This document shows, piece by piece, positions 33,307 through 41,896 of a stretch of DNA of 64,000 nt; positions within the stretch are counted from its first letter, which is position 1, and each line of letters opens with the position of its first letter. This stretch comes from Nocardia panacis (GTDB taxonomy: Bacteria; Actinomycetota; Actinomycetes; Mycobacteriales; Mycobacteriaceae). The DNA lies in NCBI RefSeq assembly GCF_003598715.1, contig NZ_QZFU01000023.1, forward strand, positions 434,001 through 498,000. The letters run 5' to 3'. A program made the position numbers and the translations under genes. Below the pieces are notes generated by a model. The model searched no databases, was not told the DNA's origin, and saw only the letters and a program-made list of their open reading frames with translations.

Positions 33307-33950
33307 CCCTGCGCATTCTCCTGGTGGACGATCACGCCACGTTCCGCTCCGGATTGCGGCTCGCGGTGCAAACCCAGCCCGATATGACCTGCGTCGGCGA
33401 GGCGGGCGACGGCCGCACCGCCATCGCCGAAGCTCTTCGGCTGCGGCCGGATATCGTGCTCCTCGATATCCGCATGCCCAAACTCGACGGGCTCGCCGCC
33501 GCGGAGGCCATACTCGCCGTGCCCGGTACGGGGGTGCGTGTCGTCGTGCTGACCACCTACGACATAGACGACTACGTCTATCGCGCGCTGCGGGCCGGGG
33601 CCAGCGGCTTCCTGCTCAAGAGCATGCCGACCGCGGAACTCGTCGCGGCGCTGCGCGTCGCGGCGCGCGGTGACGCACTGATCGATCCCACCGTCACCCG
33701 GCGGCTGATCGAGCGTTTCACCGCATCTCTGGCGCCGCGACCGGAGCCGGTCGGTTTGGACCGGCTCACCGCGCGCGAACGCGAGGTGCTCGGGCGGTTG
33801 GCCGAGGGCAAAGCCAATGCCGAGATCGCGGCGGCGCTCGGCGTCAGCGAGGAGACGGTGAAAACCCATGTCTCCCGGATACTTTCCAAGCTCGGGCTGC
33901 GGGATCGAGTGCAGGCGGTGGTCTACGCCCACGTCAACGGTTTGGCCTGA
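33303..33950 (+). CDS. NarL/FixJ-type response regulator
   Basis: This is a 215-residue response regulator. The receiver domain has phospho-acceptor Asp55 in VLLDIRMPK, with Asp9/Asp10 (LLVDDH) and Lys near residue 105 (FLLKSMP). A LuxR-type helix-turn-helix forms the last 60 residues (LTAREREVLGRLAEGKANAE, then EETVKTHVSRIL). It is encoded with its kinase through an ATGA overlap. The last 17 bp overlap the converging Ser/Thr kinase gene, so transcription of the two units may interfere. Confidence 0.92.
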   Translation: MTLRILLVDDHATFRSGLRLAVQTQPDMTCVGEAGDGRTAIAEALRLRPDIVLLDIRMPKLDGLAAAEAILAVPGTGVRVVVLTTYDIDDYVYRALRAGASGFLLKSMPTAELVAALRVAARGDALIDPTVTRRLIERFTASLAPRPEPVGLDRLTAREREVLGRLAEGKANAEIAAALGVSEETVKTHVSRILSKLGLRDRVQAVVYAHVNGLA

Positions 33951-34785
33951 GCCGTGGTGGATCCGCATCGCGCAAAGCGCGGGTGATCAGCCGAATCGGT
34001 TCGGCGCACGAGGCGTAGCGGGCTTCGGGTCGCTTCGCCAGCGATTTGGCCAGGATCGAATCGACCGCGTGCGGTATCCACGGCCGACGCCACGACACGT
34101 CGGGCGGTGCGCTGCGCAGGTGCGCGGTCAGCACCGCGCGGCGACTCGGCAGCGGGAAAGGCGGGTGGCCCGTGAGGAATTCGATGGCCGAGCAAGCCAG
34201 CGAGTATTGATCTGCCGCAGGCGTCGGCGCGGCGCCGGCGAGCACCTCGGGCGCGGCATACGGCAGTGACCCAACCCCGACCGGCGCCCGCGACCGGGGG
34301 CCGGTCCATCCCCTGGCAATGCCGAAATCGGTGAGCACACCCGAATCCCCCTCCCCCACAAGCATATTCGTCGGCTTGACATCGAGGTGCACCAATTCGA
34401 GGCCGTGCAGGTAGTCCAGTGCGTCGGCGACGCCCGCCAATACCCGAAGCACCCGCGCGATCTCGATACCGCCACTCGGGCGCGCCACCAACTCCCCCGC
34501 GCAGCCACCGGGAAAATAGGGATAGGCCAGCCACAGCATCGCCTCCCATTCCCCATGCCCGTAGATCGGCGCGATGTTCGGGTGCCGCAATCCGCCCGCG
34601 ATCACGATCTCGTTCCGGAAACGGCGCCGCACCTCGTCGTCGCCCGCCACCGCGACCTTCAGTGCCACCAACTCCTCCCGCACCGCGTCCTCGGCCAGAT
34701 ACACCTCGGCGGATCCACCGACGCCCAGGAGCGCACGCACCGAATAGTCGCCGAATCGGTCCCCGATCCGCAGGACATCCGACAT
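33934..34785 (-). CDS. Soluble Ser/Thr protein kinase with altered HRD
   Basis: This 283-residue protein is a kinase domain only, without the membrane helix or PASTA repeats of PknB-type kinases. Motifs: Gly loop LLGVGGSAEVYLAE (19-32), Lys43 in VALKVA, Glu59, catalytic loop VHLDVKPTNM with Asp135 (Leu134 replaces the Arg of HRD), DFG at 153-155 and APE in YAAPEVLAG. The catalytic Asp, Lys and DFG are intact, so it is probably active, but non-RD kinases are usually not controlled by activation-loop phosphorylation. It starts 8 bp after the SARP stop and is probably co-transcribed with that regulator, recalling the AfsK-AfsR pair. Confidence 0.87.
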   Translation of the reverse strand: MSDVLRIGDRFGDYSVRALLGVGGSAEVYLAEDAVREELVALKVAVAGDDEVRRRFRNEIVIAGGLRHPNIAPIYGHGEWEAMLWLAYPYFPGGCAGELVARPSGGIEIARVLRVLAGVADALDYLHGLELVHLDVKPTNMLVGEGDSGVLTDFGIARGWTGPRSRAPVGVGSLPYAAPEVLAGAAPTPAADQYSLACSAIEFLTGHPPFPLPSRRAVLTAHLRSAPPDVSWRRPWIPHAVDSILAKSLAKRPEARYASCAEPIRLITRALRDADPPRLRPNR

Positions 34786-34792
34786 ATCTCCA

Positions 34793-36244
34793 TTATGGGC
34801 ATCCGACTCGCCGCGCCAGTTGGGCCACGGTGAACATGCGGGTCAAGCCCGCGGCGAGTTCGATGCCCAGGGGAATCCAGTCCACCGAGGCGCAGACGGC
34901 CCATGCGGAGGCCAGGTCGACCCCGATCAGCGGCCCGGCCGCGCGATCGGCGAAAAGTTCCAGTCCCGCACCGTGGTTCAGCGGCCCCACGGCGATCCTG
35001 AGTTCACCGCGTCCGCCGAGCGGGCGCCGCGAGGTGGTCAGCACCGTCAGGCCCGGTGCGGCGCGCAGCAGAGCGGCTACCAGGTCGCCGATACCGTCGG
35101 CGAGGTGGTCGGCATTGTCGAACAGCAGCAGTCCGCCGCGGAGGGCGTTCGCGGCCGCGCAGAGGTCGGGGTCGTGGTCCACGCCCACCGCGCGGGCGAT
35201 CGCCCGCCCGACGCTGTCCGGGTCGGACAGCACCGACAGGTCGGTGTAGACGACAAGGCGTCCCGTCGCGGCGGCGCGACGCGCGGCCTCGATGGCGAGC
35301 CGGGACTTGCCGCTGCCCGGACCACCGACCAGCGTTGTCGCGCCGGACTTCTCGAGTCGAGCCAGCAGCGCGGGCAGTGCGCGACCACGCCCGACGAAAC
35401 TATTGGTTGGCGCGGGAAGCGATGTGGCGGAAGCGGTTTCGGCGGAGGGCAGCACCGAGCGGTTGCGCGGTCGGCGCAGCGCCGGATCATGGTGCAGGAT
35501 GCGCTGTTCCAACTCCACCGTCTCCGGGGCCGGATCCACACCGAGTGCGCGAACCAGGCCGCGGCGCAGCCGGTGCAACCGGTCGAGCGCATCGCCCTGG
35601 GCTCCGGTGCGGTAGAGCGCGAGCGCGTGCACCCTGGCCAGCGGCTCGTGCAGTGGATCGGCCCCCACCAGGCCCGCCAGTTCGGTGACGACCTCGGTAT
35701 CGGCCCCGAGCCGCAATCCGGCCTCCAACCCGGCGACCACCAGACCGAGCCGCCATTGCTCCAGCCGCGCCGCCTCGACGGCGGCGAACGGCGCGGTCAC
35801 CACATCTGCCAGCGCGGGCCCCCGCCACAGCGCCGCCGCCGCCCGCGCGGACCGGCGCACCTGCGCGCAGCGACCCGCGCGGGCGGCGGCGTGCAACCGC
35901 TGGGCGATATCCTCGGCCACCCGCAGATCGGACACCTCGACATCGGCACGATAACCGCCGGGCGTCCGCGTCACCGCGCACGCGCACTCACCCAATGCGG
36001 CACGCAGCCGAGAGACCAGCACCCGCAGTCGGGGCGCGGGACGGGTCAGGTACCCGTCGCCCCAGAGATCGGCCACCAATCGCGCGTCCGGAACCGGATT
36101 GGTGCGGGCCAGCGCCAAACGAACCAGCAGCGCCCGCTCGAGCGGGCGCGCCACTTCGAGGACCCGGTCGCCGTCGAATACTTCGATCGGGCCGAGAATA
36201 CGCAGCCGGACGCGGCATTCGGACCCGTCCCGGTTGATCGTCAT
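34793..36244 (-). CDS. AfsR/SARP-type regulator, short form
   Basis: This is a 483-residue regulator. The OmpR-like DNA-binding domain spans residues about 12-95 (LRILGPIEVFDGDRVLEVAR, RVLVSRLRAAL), the BTAD tetratricopeptide domain about 100-245 (YRTGAQGDALDRLHRLRRGL) and an NB-ARC ATPase from 310. The P-loop is GGPGSGKS (317-324), Walker B is LLLFDNADHL and LTTSRRPLG follows. It ends soon after IPLGIELAAG, so the winged helix and TPR region of full AfsR (900-1000 residues) are absent. It should activate a nearby or distant secondary-metabolite or regulatory gene. The kinase gene follows immediately. Confidence 0.88.
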   Translation of the reverse strand: MTINRDGSECRVRLRILGPIEVFDGDRVLEVARPLERALLVRLALARTNPVPDARLVADLWGDGYLTRPAPRLRVLVSRLRAALGECACAVTRTPGGYRADVEVSDLRVAEDIAQRLHAAARAGRCAQVRRSARAAAALWRGPALADVVTAPFAAVEAARLEQWRLGLVVAGLEAGLRLGADTEVVTELAGLVGADPLHEPLARVHALALYRTGAQGDALDRLHRLRRGLVRALGVDPAPETVELEQRILHHDPALRRPRNRSVLPSAETASATSLPAPTNSFVGRGRALPALLARLEKSGATTLVGGPGSGKSRLAIEAARRAAATGRLVVYTDLSVLSDPDSVGRAIARAVGVDHDPDLCAAANALRGGLLLFDNADHLADGIGDLVAALLRAAPGLTVLTTSRRPLGGRGELRIAVGPLNHGAGLELFADRAAGPLIGVDLASAWAVCASVDWIPLGIELAAGLTRMFTVAQLARRVGCP

Positions 36245-36304
36245 ACCTGTATTTCGGGCCGCGCGGGCGCGGTGCGGAAGATTCGGGTCGGCTGGGCGGA
36301 CCGG

Positions 36305-36955
36305 TCAGGACGCGATGGTCGGCCAGGGATAGAACGCCAGGTGCAACAGCAGGATCACCAGTAGCGCCAGCAGAACCGCCGCGACCGGATGGGCGCGCCG
36401 CTCGAGATAGCCGATGGTGCGGAACAGCGTCGGGAACGGCACCTCGCGGCGGAACAGCGCCAGCACACTCGGCACGACGATCCACATGAGCGCGATCAAT
36501 CCGTAGAGGACGTACGCGCCGAGATAGGAGTCGGGATGGATCCTGCCCTCGGCCACGGCCACCGCGATCCCCACCGCGTAGGAGGCGACCGACGCAAGCA
36601 GGTAGCCCTCGAAGTTCACGTAGCGCACCGACGAGATATCCGTTGTCACACGGCCGTTCGCGGTGAGTTGGCGGCCGTTGACCACCTTCGGCTCGGTTGG
36701 ATCACCGCGCAGTTGCGCCACCGCGTAGTAGGCGAGCACGACGATCACGAACACCACCAGCAGTCGAACCCAGTTGTGCTGCACGGCAAGATGGCCGATG
36801 GTCGCGGAGATGGTCGGCCACGGCCCGAGCCGGAACACCGACGCCAACTCCGGAACGGCGATGGCCACCCCGGCCAACCCCCACATCGCATATCCCCAAA
36901 ATTCGGCCGAGCGAGCGATTATCGGCGCGCCTGCCCTGCCCACCGCTTCTGTCAT
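36305..36955 (-). CDS. Membrane protein of unknown function
   Basis: This 216-residue protein has five hydrophobic segments: FWGYAMWGLAGVAIAVPELA, WVRLLVVFVIVVLAYYAVAQ, LLASVASYAVGIAVAVA, VLYGLIALMWIVVPSVLALF and VAAVLLALLVILLLHLAFY. Between helices 2 and 3 is a soluble loop with VVNGRQLTANGRVTTD. No family can be named. The ATG at 36955 gives MTEAVGRAGAP; a longer start is not supported. It lies upstream of the SARP gene on the same strand with a 60-bp gap, so it may belong to that transcript. Confidence 0.72.
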   Translation of the reverse strand: MTEAVGRAGAPIIARSAEFWGYAMWGLAGVAIAVPELASVFRLGPWPTISATIGHLAVQHNWVRLLVVFVIVVLAYYAVAQLRGDPTEPKVVNGRQLTANGRVTTDISSVRYVNFEGYLLASVASYAVGIAVAVAEGRIHPDSYLGAYVLYGLIALMWIVVPSVLALFRREVPFPTLFRTIGYLERRAHPVAAVLLALLVILLLHLAFYPWPTIAS

Positions 36956-37141
36956 GTAGTTGGTGTACCACCGAACGCCCCCGCTCACTCACCCGCGCGC
37001 GAACCGATATCCTCCGGCGGCCCGTTCGTGACGGACCCGGCGAGCGCGCTGCGCTATCGCCGGTACGAATCCTACCGATCGTCCGAACATCCCCCCGATT
37101 CGGACTTACCGAAATCAAGCAAGCCTTGCCATTCCCCTTCG

Positions 37142-37686
37142 ATGCTTATTCCAGACGGAAGAGATCTCGATCGCATTCACGGCGAGCGCATTCGGAATTT
37201 CCTGCGCGCCACCTTGGACGAACACATCCGCACCGAGTTGGTCGTCGATGTGCACGGCGGACTCCCCTCGGACCCGGTGGCCACCCGCGCCGGTGTACTC
37301 GATGTGGCCCGCATTCGCGCGCTGAACCGCGGCGGCATCCCGAATCCCGCGCTGGTCGAGCGCTTTTCCCGCCCCTTCGCGGGCAGCCTCACCCTGTTCG
37401 GGCATCGCGGCGTCGCCGCGCGAACCACTTGGCCGCAACTGCGGCGGAACTCGCCGCCTACGCCGCGATCGGCCCCATCTTCCAATCCGGCATCATCCGC
37501 GCCGCGGGCCGCGACCAGGACCGCGCCTCCGCCGTCTACGTGACCTGCTACCAGATCGGCATCGCCTCCGGATCGGCCTGCGGCGCAGCCCTTCTCGGTC
37601 TCTCGCTCACCTGGCTCCCCCTGACCACGCTCGCGGGCACGCTCATCGCCTTCCTCGGCATCACCAGATCGCGGCACGTCTACTAG
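37142..37686 (+). pseudogene. Frame-broken relic ending in an MFS C-terminus
   Basis: Two coding-like frames meet near 37420-37440. From ATG 37142 one frame has strong GC-rich third positions for about 95 codons (RIHGERIRNFLRATLDEHIR, LNRGGIPNPALVERFSRPFA). I do not recognise it. It then dissolves into Arg/Pro. From about 37420 another frame reads TAAELAAYAAIGPIFQSGI, VYVTCYQIGIASGSACGAAL, LLGLSLTWLPL and ends at 37686. This is clearly the last two or three helices of an MFS permease. The join suggests a deletion or frameshift that fused remains of two genes. A 7-bp inverted repeat (GTCCGAA/TTCGGAC) lies just upstream at 37081-37105. Confidence 0.55.
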
Positions 37687-37733
37687 GACTGCCTCCGCCT
37701 TTGCTCCGGCCGTGCGCAGGTCTATTGCGCCCG

Positions 37734-38126
37734 CTACGCGGCAGGCCAGCGACTGGCTACATTGTCACGGAAGTCCGGGCAGGTGTGCAGTTCGGCATCG
37801 AGGGGGCAGCTGATCAGAGTGTCGAGATAGGCGCGGGCGGAGGTCAATGCCGCGATCTGTTCCTCCATCTCGACCATCCTGGCCTTCACCACCGTGCGCC
37901 AATCCGGTTCTGCCCCTGCCTCATCCAGGACGGCGGCGATCTCGCCGACGCGCAATCCGACGGCACGACAGGTGGCGATGAGCGCGATGCGGAAGACCTC
38001 TTCCTCGCCGTAGTAGCGCCAACCCGCCCGCCGACGCGGCGTCAACAGACCCCGCCGCTCCCAATAGTGCAGGGTCGAGGGTCGCAGCCCGAAGCGGCGG
38101 GTGACCGCGCCAATGGGGACGTCCAT
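37734..38126 (-). CDS. MerR-family regulator
   Basis: This is a 130-residue MerR protein. The N-terminal winged helix is typical (IGAVTRRFGLRPSTLHYWER, then RRAGWRYYGEEEVFRI), and the dimerisation helix follows (RMVEMEEQIAALTSARAYLD). The C-terminus has two cysteines (LISCPLDAELHTCPDF) that could bind metal or sense redox state, but the spacing is not that of a named subgroup. It starts 36 bp after the methyltransferase stop on the same strand. A 14-bp dyad (38147-38160) lies in that gap. Confidence 0.87.
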   Translation of the reverse strand: MDVPIGAVTRRFGLRPSTLHYWERRGLLTPRRRAGWRYYGEEEVFRIALIATCRAVGLRVGEIAAVLDEAGAEPDWRTVVKARMVEMEEQIAALTSARAYLDTLISCPLDAELHTCPDFRDNVASRWPAA

Positions 38127-38146
38127 CAATCGACGATAACATCGAA

Positions 38147-38160
38147 TAAGGTACGCCTTA
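38147..38160. promoter_or_regulatory. Dyad before the MerR gene
   Basis: TAAGG-TACG-CCTTA is a perfect dyad with 5-bp arms, 21 bp before the merR start. It could be the MerR operator. It also matches 10 of 14 bases of the left part of a DtxR/IdeR iron box, so iron control is an alternative. Either reading is tentative. Confidence 0.4.
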
Positions 38161-38161
38161 G

Positions 38162-39031
38162 TCAGTGGCGGATCGCACTCAGGAAGACCGAGCTGTCGAA
38201 CATCGGCGCGTATTCGGGCGGGATCTCCGGCATGGGTCGGTGGTAGCGCTCGGCCAACTGCGGCGTGGTGGTCATCTCGACCGACCAGCCGTGCGCGGTG
38301 AACCACGCGTCCGGATCGGCGCGCTCGTCCACGTAGACGAGTTGTCGCAGATCGATTCCGGTGAAGGCCGGGCACAGCGCCTGGAATTTGCCGATATCGG
38401 CCATGGCCGACGGGTCGGTGAGCATCTCGGTGGCCAGGCTGCTGCCGGGCGCCGAGAGTCGGTCGATCCGTTCGAACAGCGCGTCCTGCGCCGGACCGGG
38501 CAGATACGGCAGCAGCCCCTCGGCACTCCACACCGTCGGGGCCGCCGCGTCGAATCCGGCGGCGACGAGGGCGGCGGGCCAGTCCGCGCGCAGGTCGATC
38601 GGCACCTCCACGCGCCGCGCCGCAGGCTGCGATTCGGTCAACACCCGCGCTTTGAATTCCAGCACCCGCGGCTGATCGAGTTCGAAGACGACCATCCCCG
38701 CGGGCCAGTCCAGCCGGTAGGCCCGCGCATCCAGTCCGGCCGCGAGAATCACCGCCTGACGCACTCCGGCCGCGGCCGCCGCCGAGAAGTGATCGTCATA
38801 GAACTTGGTCCGAAAACCCATGAGCGCCACCGGTACGCCCGTGTCGTCCAACTGGTCCCGCACGAATTTCCGCATACCTTCGTGTCCGGCCGCCTCCACG
38901 AAACGCGCCGCGTATTCATCGTGCACCAGCGCGTCCGGACGGGTGGTAGCCAAGGCCCGCGCTGCCGCCACACCCAACGCCGTGACGCCGACGCTGCTGA
39001 CGATGTCCCAGGTATCTCCCTCAGTGCGCAC
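38162..39031 (-). CDS. SAM-dependent methyltransferase, LCM type
   Basis: This 289-residue member of the mycobacterial/nocardial leucine-carboxymethyltransferase-like family has the conserved start (EGDTWDIVSSVGVTALGVAA), the FRTKFYDDHF segment, the SAM motif AVILAAGLDARAYRLDWP, the acidic VVFELDQPRVLEFK and WSAEGLLPYL. The acceptor is unknown. The GTG at 39031 is preceded by GAGGAGA. It is a different subgroup from the methyltransferase at 25316. Confidence 0.88.
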   Translation of the reverse strand: MRTEGDTWDIVSSVGVTALGVAAARALATTRPDALVHDEYAARFVEAAGHEGMRKFVRDQLDDTGVPVALMGFRTKFYDDHFSAAAAAGVRQAVILAAGLDARAYRLDWPAGMVVFELDQPRVLEFKARVLTESQPAARRVEVPIDLRADWPAALVAAGFDAAAPTVWSAEGLLPYLPGPAQDALFERIDRLSAPGSSLATEMLTDPSAMADIGKFQALCPAFTGIDLRQLVYVDERADPDAWFTAHGWSVEMTTTPQLAERYHRPMPEIPPEYAPMFDSSVFLSAIRH

Positions 39032-39257
39032 GACATTCTCCTCTGCTCAAACCCCCTGAGAGACAGGTGTTCCAGTCGAGCTCGACACCCCATTCGATCT
39101 TAGCCCCGCCGTCGGGCGCGGGTCGGATCAATCGTCGGGACAATCCAGCAGTCGCTGAAGTATCGTCCGCAACGCGCCTCCACTCGCGGCGCCGTGCACG
39201 GCTGAAGGGTAAACCCCGTCTCGGCGGGAGGAAATCAGCGAAACGTACCGCCCGACC

Positions 39258-40100
39258 TCACCGCGCGGATGCCCGCAGCAGATCGAGCGCGAACCCTACA
39301 TACTGTCTGGCTATATCTTCCGGCCCGGAAGGACCACCGGGACGCCACCAAGTGGGCAGCGCGGTGCAGAGGGTGACGGCTGAGCGGGCGGCCTCATGGG
39401 GTAGATCGGCGCGGAAGTGTCCGGCGAGAACAGCCTGTTCGACCTCGTGGTCGACCATACGCTGCTGGGCATTGCGGCGGGCCGCGATCTGGCGGTGGTT
39501 GCTCGGGGTGAGGCTGCGCATTTCGGCGGCGCCGACGAATCCCAGTTCGCGGCGGTGGGTGTGGAAGAGGGCGAGGTTCTCGATGAGTAGACAGAAGCGT
39601 TCGACCGGGTCACGGCCCGCGGCCCTGGCCGCCTTCGAGCGGGTGAGCAGTTCGGACATGGTGTGTTCGAGGATGTTCAGCAGCATCTGCTGTTTGCTCG
39701 CGTAGTGGTGGTAGATCCCGGAAACCGACAGGTCGGCGCGGGTAGCGATGCCGCGGACGGTGGCGCCGTGGTAGCCGACCTCGAGGAATTCGGCGAGGGC
39801 CGCGCGCAGGACCGGATCGAACTCGAGTCGACCATAGACGCGCCAATCGGATTGGATAGGTGAATCTCTCTGGTGCGCAACAAACGTGTCCGCGGCGAGG
39901 ATCTCCGTCACGCTCATACCGAGTCGATCCGCGATGCGGTGCAGCCGGGTGACGCTCAGTTTGGTGTGCCCGTTCTCGATCTGGCTGAGGGTAGCCGGGC
40001 TCACCTCGATCATCGCCGCGAGCGCGCGCAAGCTGATTCGGCGCGACTGCCGCGCCGCGCGGATCCGCGCGCCGACCGCCTCCTCGTGGGGAAGGGCCAT
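39258..40100 (-). CDS. XRE-TetR fusion regulator
   Basis: This 280-residue regulator has two DNA-binding domains. Residues about 10-65 are an XRE helix-turn-helix (RISLRALAAMIEVSPATLSQ, then IENGHTKLS). Residues about 95-145 are a TetR helix-turn-helix (FLEVGYHGATVRGIATRADL, then SGIYHHYASKQQML) followed by a TetR ligand domain (WWRPGGPSGPEDIARQYVGF). Such fusions occur in actinobacteria near fatty-acid and steroid genes. It is divergent from an acyl-CoA ligase, which it probably represses until an acyl-CoA ligand binds. Two dyads lie in the 151-bp shared region. Confidence 0.87.
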   Translation of the reverse strand: MALPHEEAVGARIRAARQSRRISLRALAAMIEVSPATLSQIENGHTKLSVTRLHRIADRLGMSVTEILAADTFVAHQRDSPIQSDWRVYGRLEFDPVLRAALAEFLEVGYHGATVRGIATRADLSVSGIYHHYASKQQMLLNILEHTMSELLTRSKAARAAGRDPVERFCLLIENLALFHTHRRELGFVGAAEMRSLTPSNHRQIAARRNAQQRMVDHEVEQAVLAGHFRADLPHEAARSAVTLCTALPTWWRPGGPSGPEDIARQYVGFALDLLRASAR

Positions 40101-40119
40101 CCGGAACTCCCATCATGCG

Positions 40120-40138
40120 TGTTTGATATATCTAAACA
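40120..40138. promoter_or_regulatory. AT-rich dyad near the fusion-regulator start
   Basis: TGTTT-N9-AAACA with a central GATATATC forms an AT-rich dyad 20 bp before the regulator start. In a GC-rich genome this stands out. It could be a second operator or the -10 region of the regulator promoter. Confidence 0.4.
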
Positions 40139-40206
40139 TGCCAACCATAGGACAAACGCGAAAGTTGACGACTGCCAGCGTGACCCGCATCATGGCTGAA
40201 CATCTA

Positions 40207-40222
40207 CCGAACGATCGCTCGG
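40207..40222. promoter_or_regulatory. Near-perfect 16-bp operator before the acyl-CoA ligase
   Basis: CCGAACGATCGCTCGG is a 16-bp dyad with one mismatched pair, 30 bp before the ligase start. CCGA-centred dyads with a CGATCG core are the kind of site bound by actinobacterial TetR regulators of fatty-acid genes. It is the best candidate target of the XRE-TetR protein. Confidence 0.6.
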
Positions 40223-40251
40223 CCGGGTAGGTGCCAGACGAGGAGGCGAGG

Positions 40252-41892
40252 ATGACCGACTACGACCGCAGACCATGGCTCGCGCGCTACACCCCCGGCC
40301 ACCCCGCCGAGATCGAACCCGAGTATCCGAACACTGTCGCCATGTTCAAGGCCGCGGTCGCGCGCAATCCCGAGGGTGATGCCCTGCGCTACTTCGATGG
40401 CCGAATCACCTTCGCCGAACTCGACGCGATGACAGACGCTTTCGCCTCCGGACTGCTCGCGGCGGGCTTCGCCGCGGGCGATAGGGTCGCGCTCTATCTC
40501 CAGAACGTGCCCCAGTTCGTGATCGCGCAACTTGGTGCTTGGAAGGCGGGCGGCTGCACGGTCTCCATCAACCCGATGTACAAGGAGCGCGAACTCGCCG
40601 AACTCCTGACCGACAGCGGCGCAACGGTTCTCGTCTGCCTGCAATCGCTGCACCGGGACGTGGCGGCGCGGGTCGCGCCGAACACCTCGGTGCGCATCAT
40701 GCTGACCACCTCCGAATTGGACCTCCAAACTCGGAACGACCAAACGGTTTTCGCGGGGATTGCCCGAATCGACTGCCCCGGCGCCACCGATCTGCTCGAG
40801 TTCCTGCAACAGCACCGCGACACGACCCCACCGCCGAGCGAACTCGGCCCGGACGATATCGCCTTCCTCACCTACACCTCGGGCACCACCGGCCCACCCA
40901 AAGGCGCGATGACCACCCATCGCAATGTGGTGTTCAACGCCCGCACCTACCGCGACTGGATCGACCTCGACGGCACGGATGTCACGCTGGGGATCGCGCC
41001 GCTGTTCCACGTCACGGGTTTGATCGGGCACATAGCCGTGTCACTGCTGACCGGTATGCCGCTGGTACTCATGTATCGGCTCGATCCGGAACTGACGCTG
41101 CGAACAGCGCGCGAACAGTCCGCGACCTTCACCGTCGGGTCCGTCACCGTGTTCATCGCTTTGCTGAATTCCCCTGCCGCGCGACGAGAGGACCTGGCCA
41201 CCCTGACCAAGATCTACTCCGGTGGCGCACCCATTCCGCCGAGCACCGTTCAGGATTTCGCCGCCGCCTTCGGCCACTACATCCACAATATCTACGGGCT
41301 CACCGAAACCACCTCGCCGTCGCACGCCGTCCCGTTGGGTGCCGAGGCCCCCGTCGACCCGACCCCGGGCGCGCTCTCGGTCGGGGTTCCCGTCTACAAC
41401 ACCGTGGTGCGGATCGTCGGCCCGGACGGCACGGATCTGCCGCCCGGCGAGGTGGGCGAACTGGTGATCTCGGGTCCGCAGGTAGCGGCAGGTTACTGGA
41501 ATAGGCCAGGGGAGCAAGCGATTTGCGATGGCACCCTGCGCACCGGTGATGTCGGCTACATGGATGCCGATGGCTGGTTCTACATCGTCGACCGGAGCAA
41601 AGACCAGATCAACGCGGGCGGTTTCAAGGTGTGGCCGCGCGAGGTCGAAGACGTCCTGTACGAGCATCCGGCCGTTCGAGAGGCGGCGGTGGTCGGGGTG
41701 CCCGACCCGTATCGGGGCGAGACCGTGCACGCGTTCGTCTCGCTCAAACCCGGTGCGGCGGTGACACCCGAGGAACTCATCGCCTTCGCGAAGCAGCGCA
41801 TGGCCGCCTACAAATATCCGCGTCGGGTGGAGATCCTGGCGGAGATTCCGAAGACGGCCACCGGCAAAATCCTGCGGCGCGAACTGCGATGA
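40252..41892 (+). CDS. Long-chain fatty-acyl-CoA ligase (AMP-forming)
   Basis: This 546-residue ANL-superfamily enzyme has the P-loop YTSGTTGPPKG (near 215), IYGLTETTSPSH (A5), TGDVGYMDADGWFYIVDRSK (A7-A8) and the acylation lysine at the end (PKTATGKILRREL). It activates a carboxylic acid to an acyl-adenylate and then to the CoA thioester. The family layout fits fatty or aromatic acids. A GAGGAGGCGAGG box precedes the ATG at 40252, so the GTG 21 bases upstream is rejected. It is regulated by the divergent XRE-TetR protein. Confidence 0.9.
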   Translation: MTDYDRRPWLARYTPGHPAEIEPEYPNTVAMFKAAVARNPEGDALRYFDGRITFAELDAMTDAFASGLLAAGFAAGDRVALYLQNVPQFVIAQLGAWKAGGCTVSINPMYKERELAELLTDSGATVLVCLQSLHRDVAARVAPNTSVRIMLTTSELDLQTRNDQTVFAGIARIDCPGATDLLEFLQQHRDTTPPPSELGPDDIAFLTYTSGTTGPPKGAMTTHRNVVFNARTYRDWIDLDGTDVTLGIAPLFHVTGLIGHIAVSLLTGMPLVLMYRLDPELTLRTAREQSATFTVGSVTVFIALLNSPAARREDLATLTKIYSGGAPIPPSTVQDFAAAFGHYIHNIYGLTETTSPSHAVPLGAEAPVDPTPGALSVGVPVYNTVVRIVGPDGTDLPPGEVGELVISGPQVAAGYWNRPGEQAICDGTLRTGDVGYMDADGWFYIVDRSKDQINAGGFKVWPREVEDVLYEHPAVREAAVVGVPDPYRGETVHAFVSLKPGAAVTPEELIAFAKQRMAAYKYPRRVEILAEIPKTATGKILRRELR

Positions 41893-41896
41893 CCGC

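Noticed and set aside
37081..37105. GTCCGAA/TTCGGAC inverted repeat as a possible transposon end or terminator
   Set aside because: Arms are only 7 bp, no partner copy or target duplication is seen, and no transposase is nearby.
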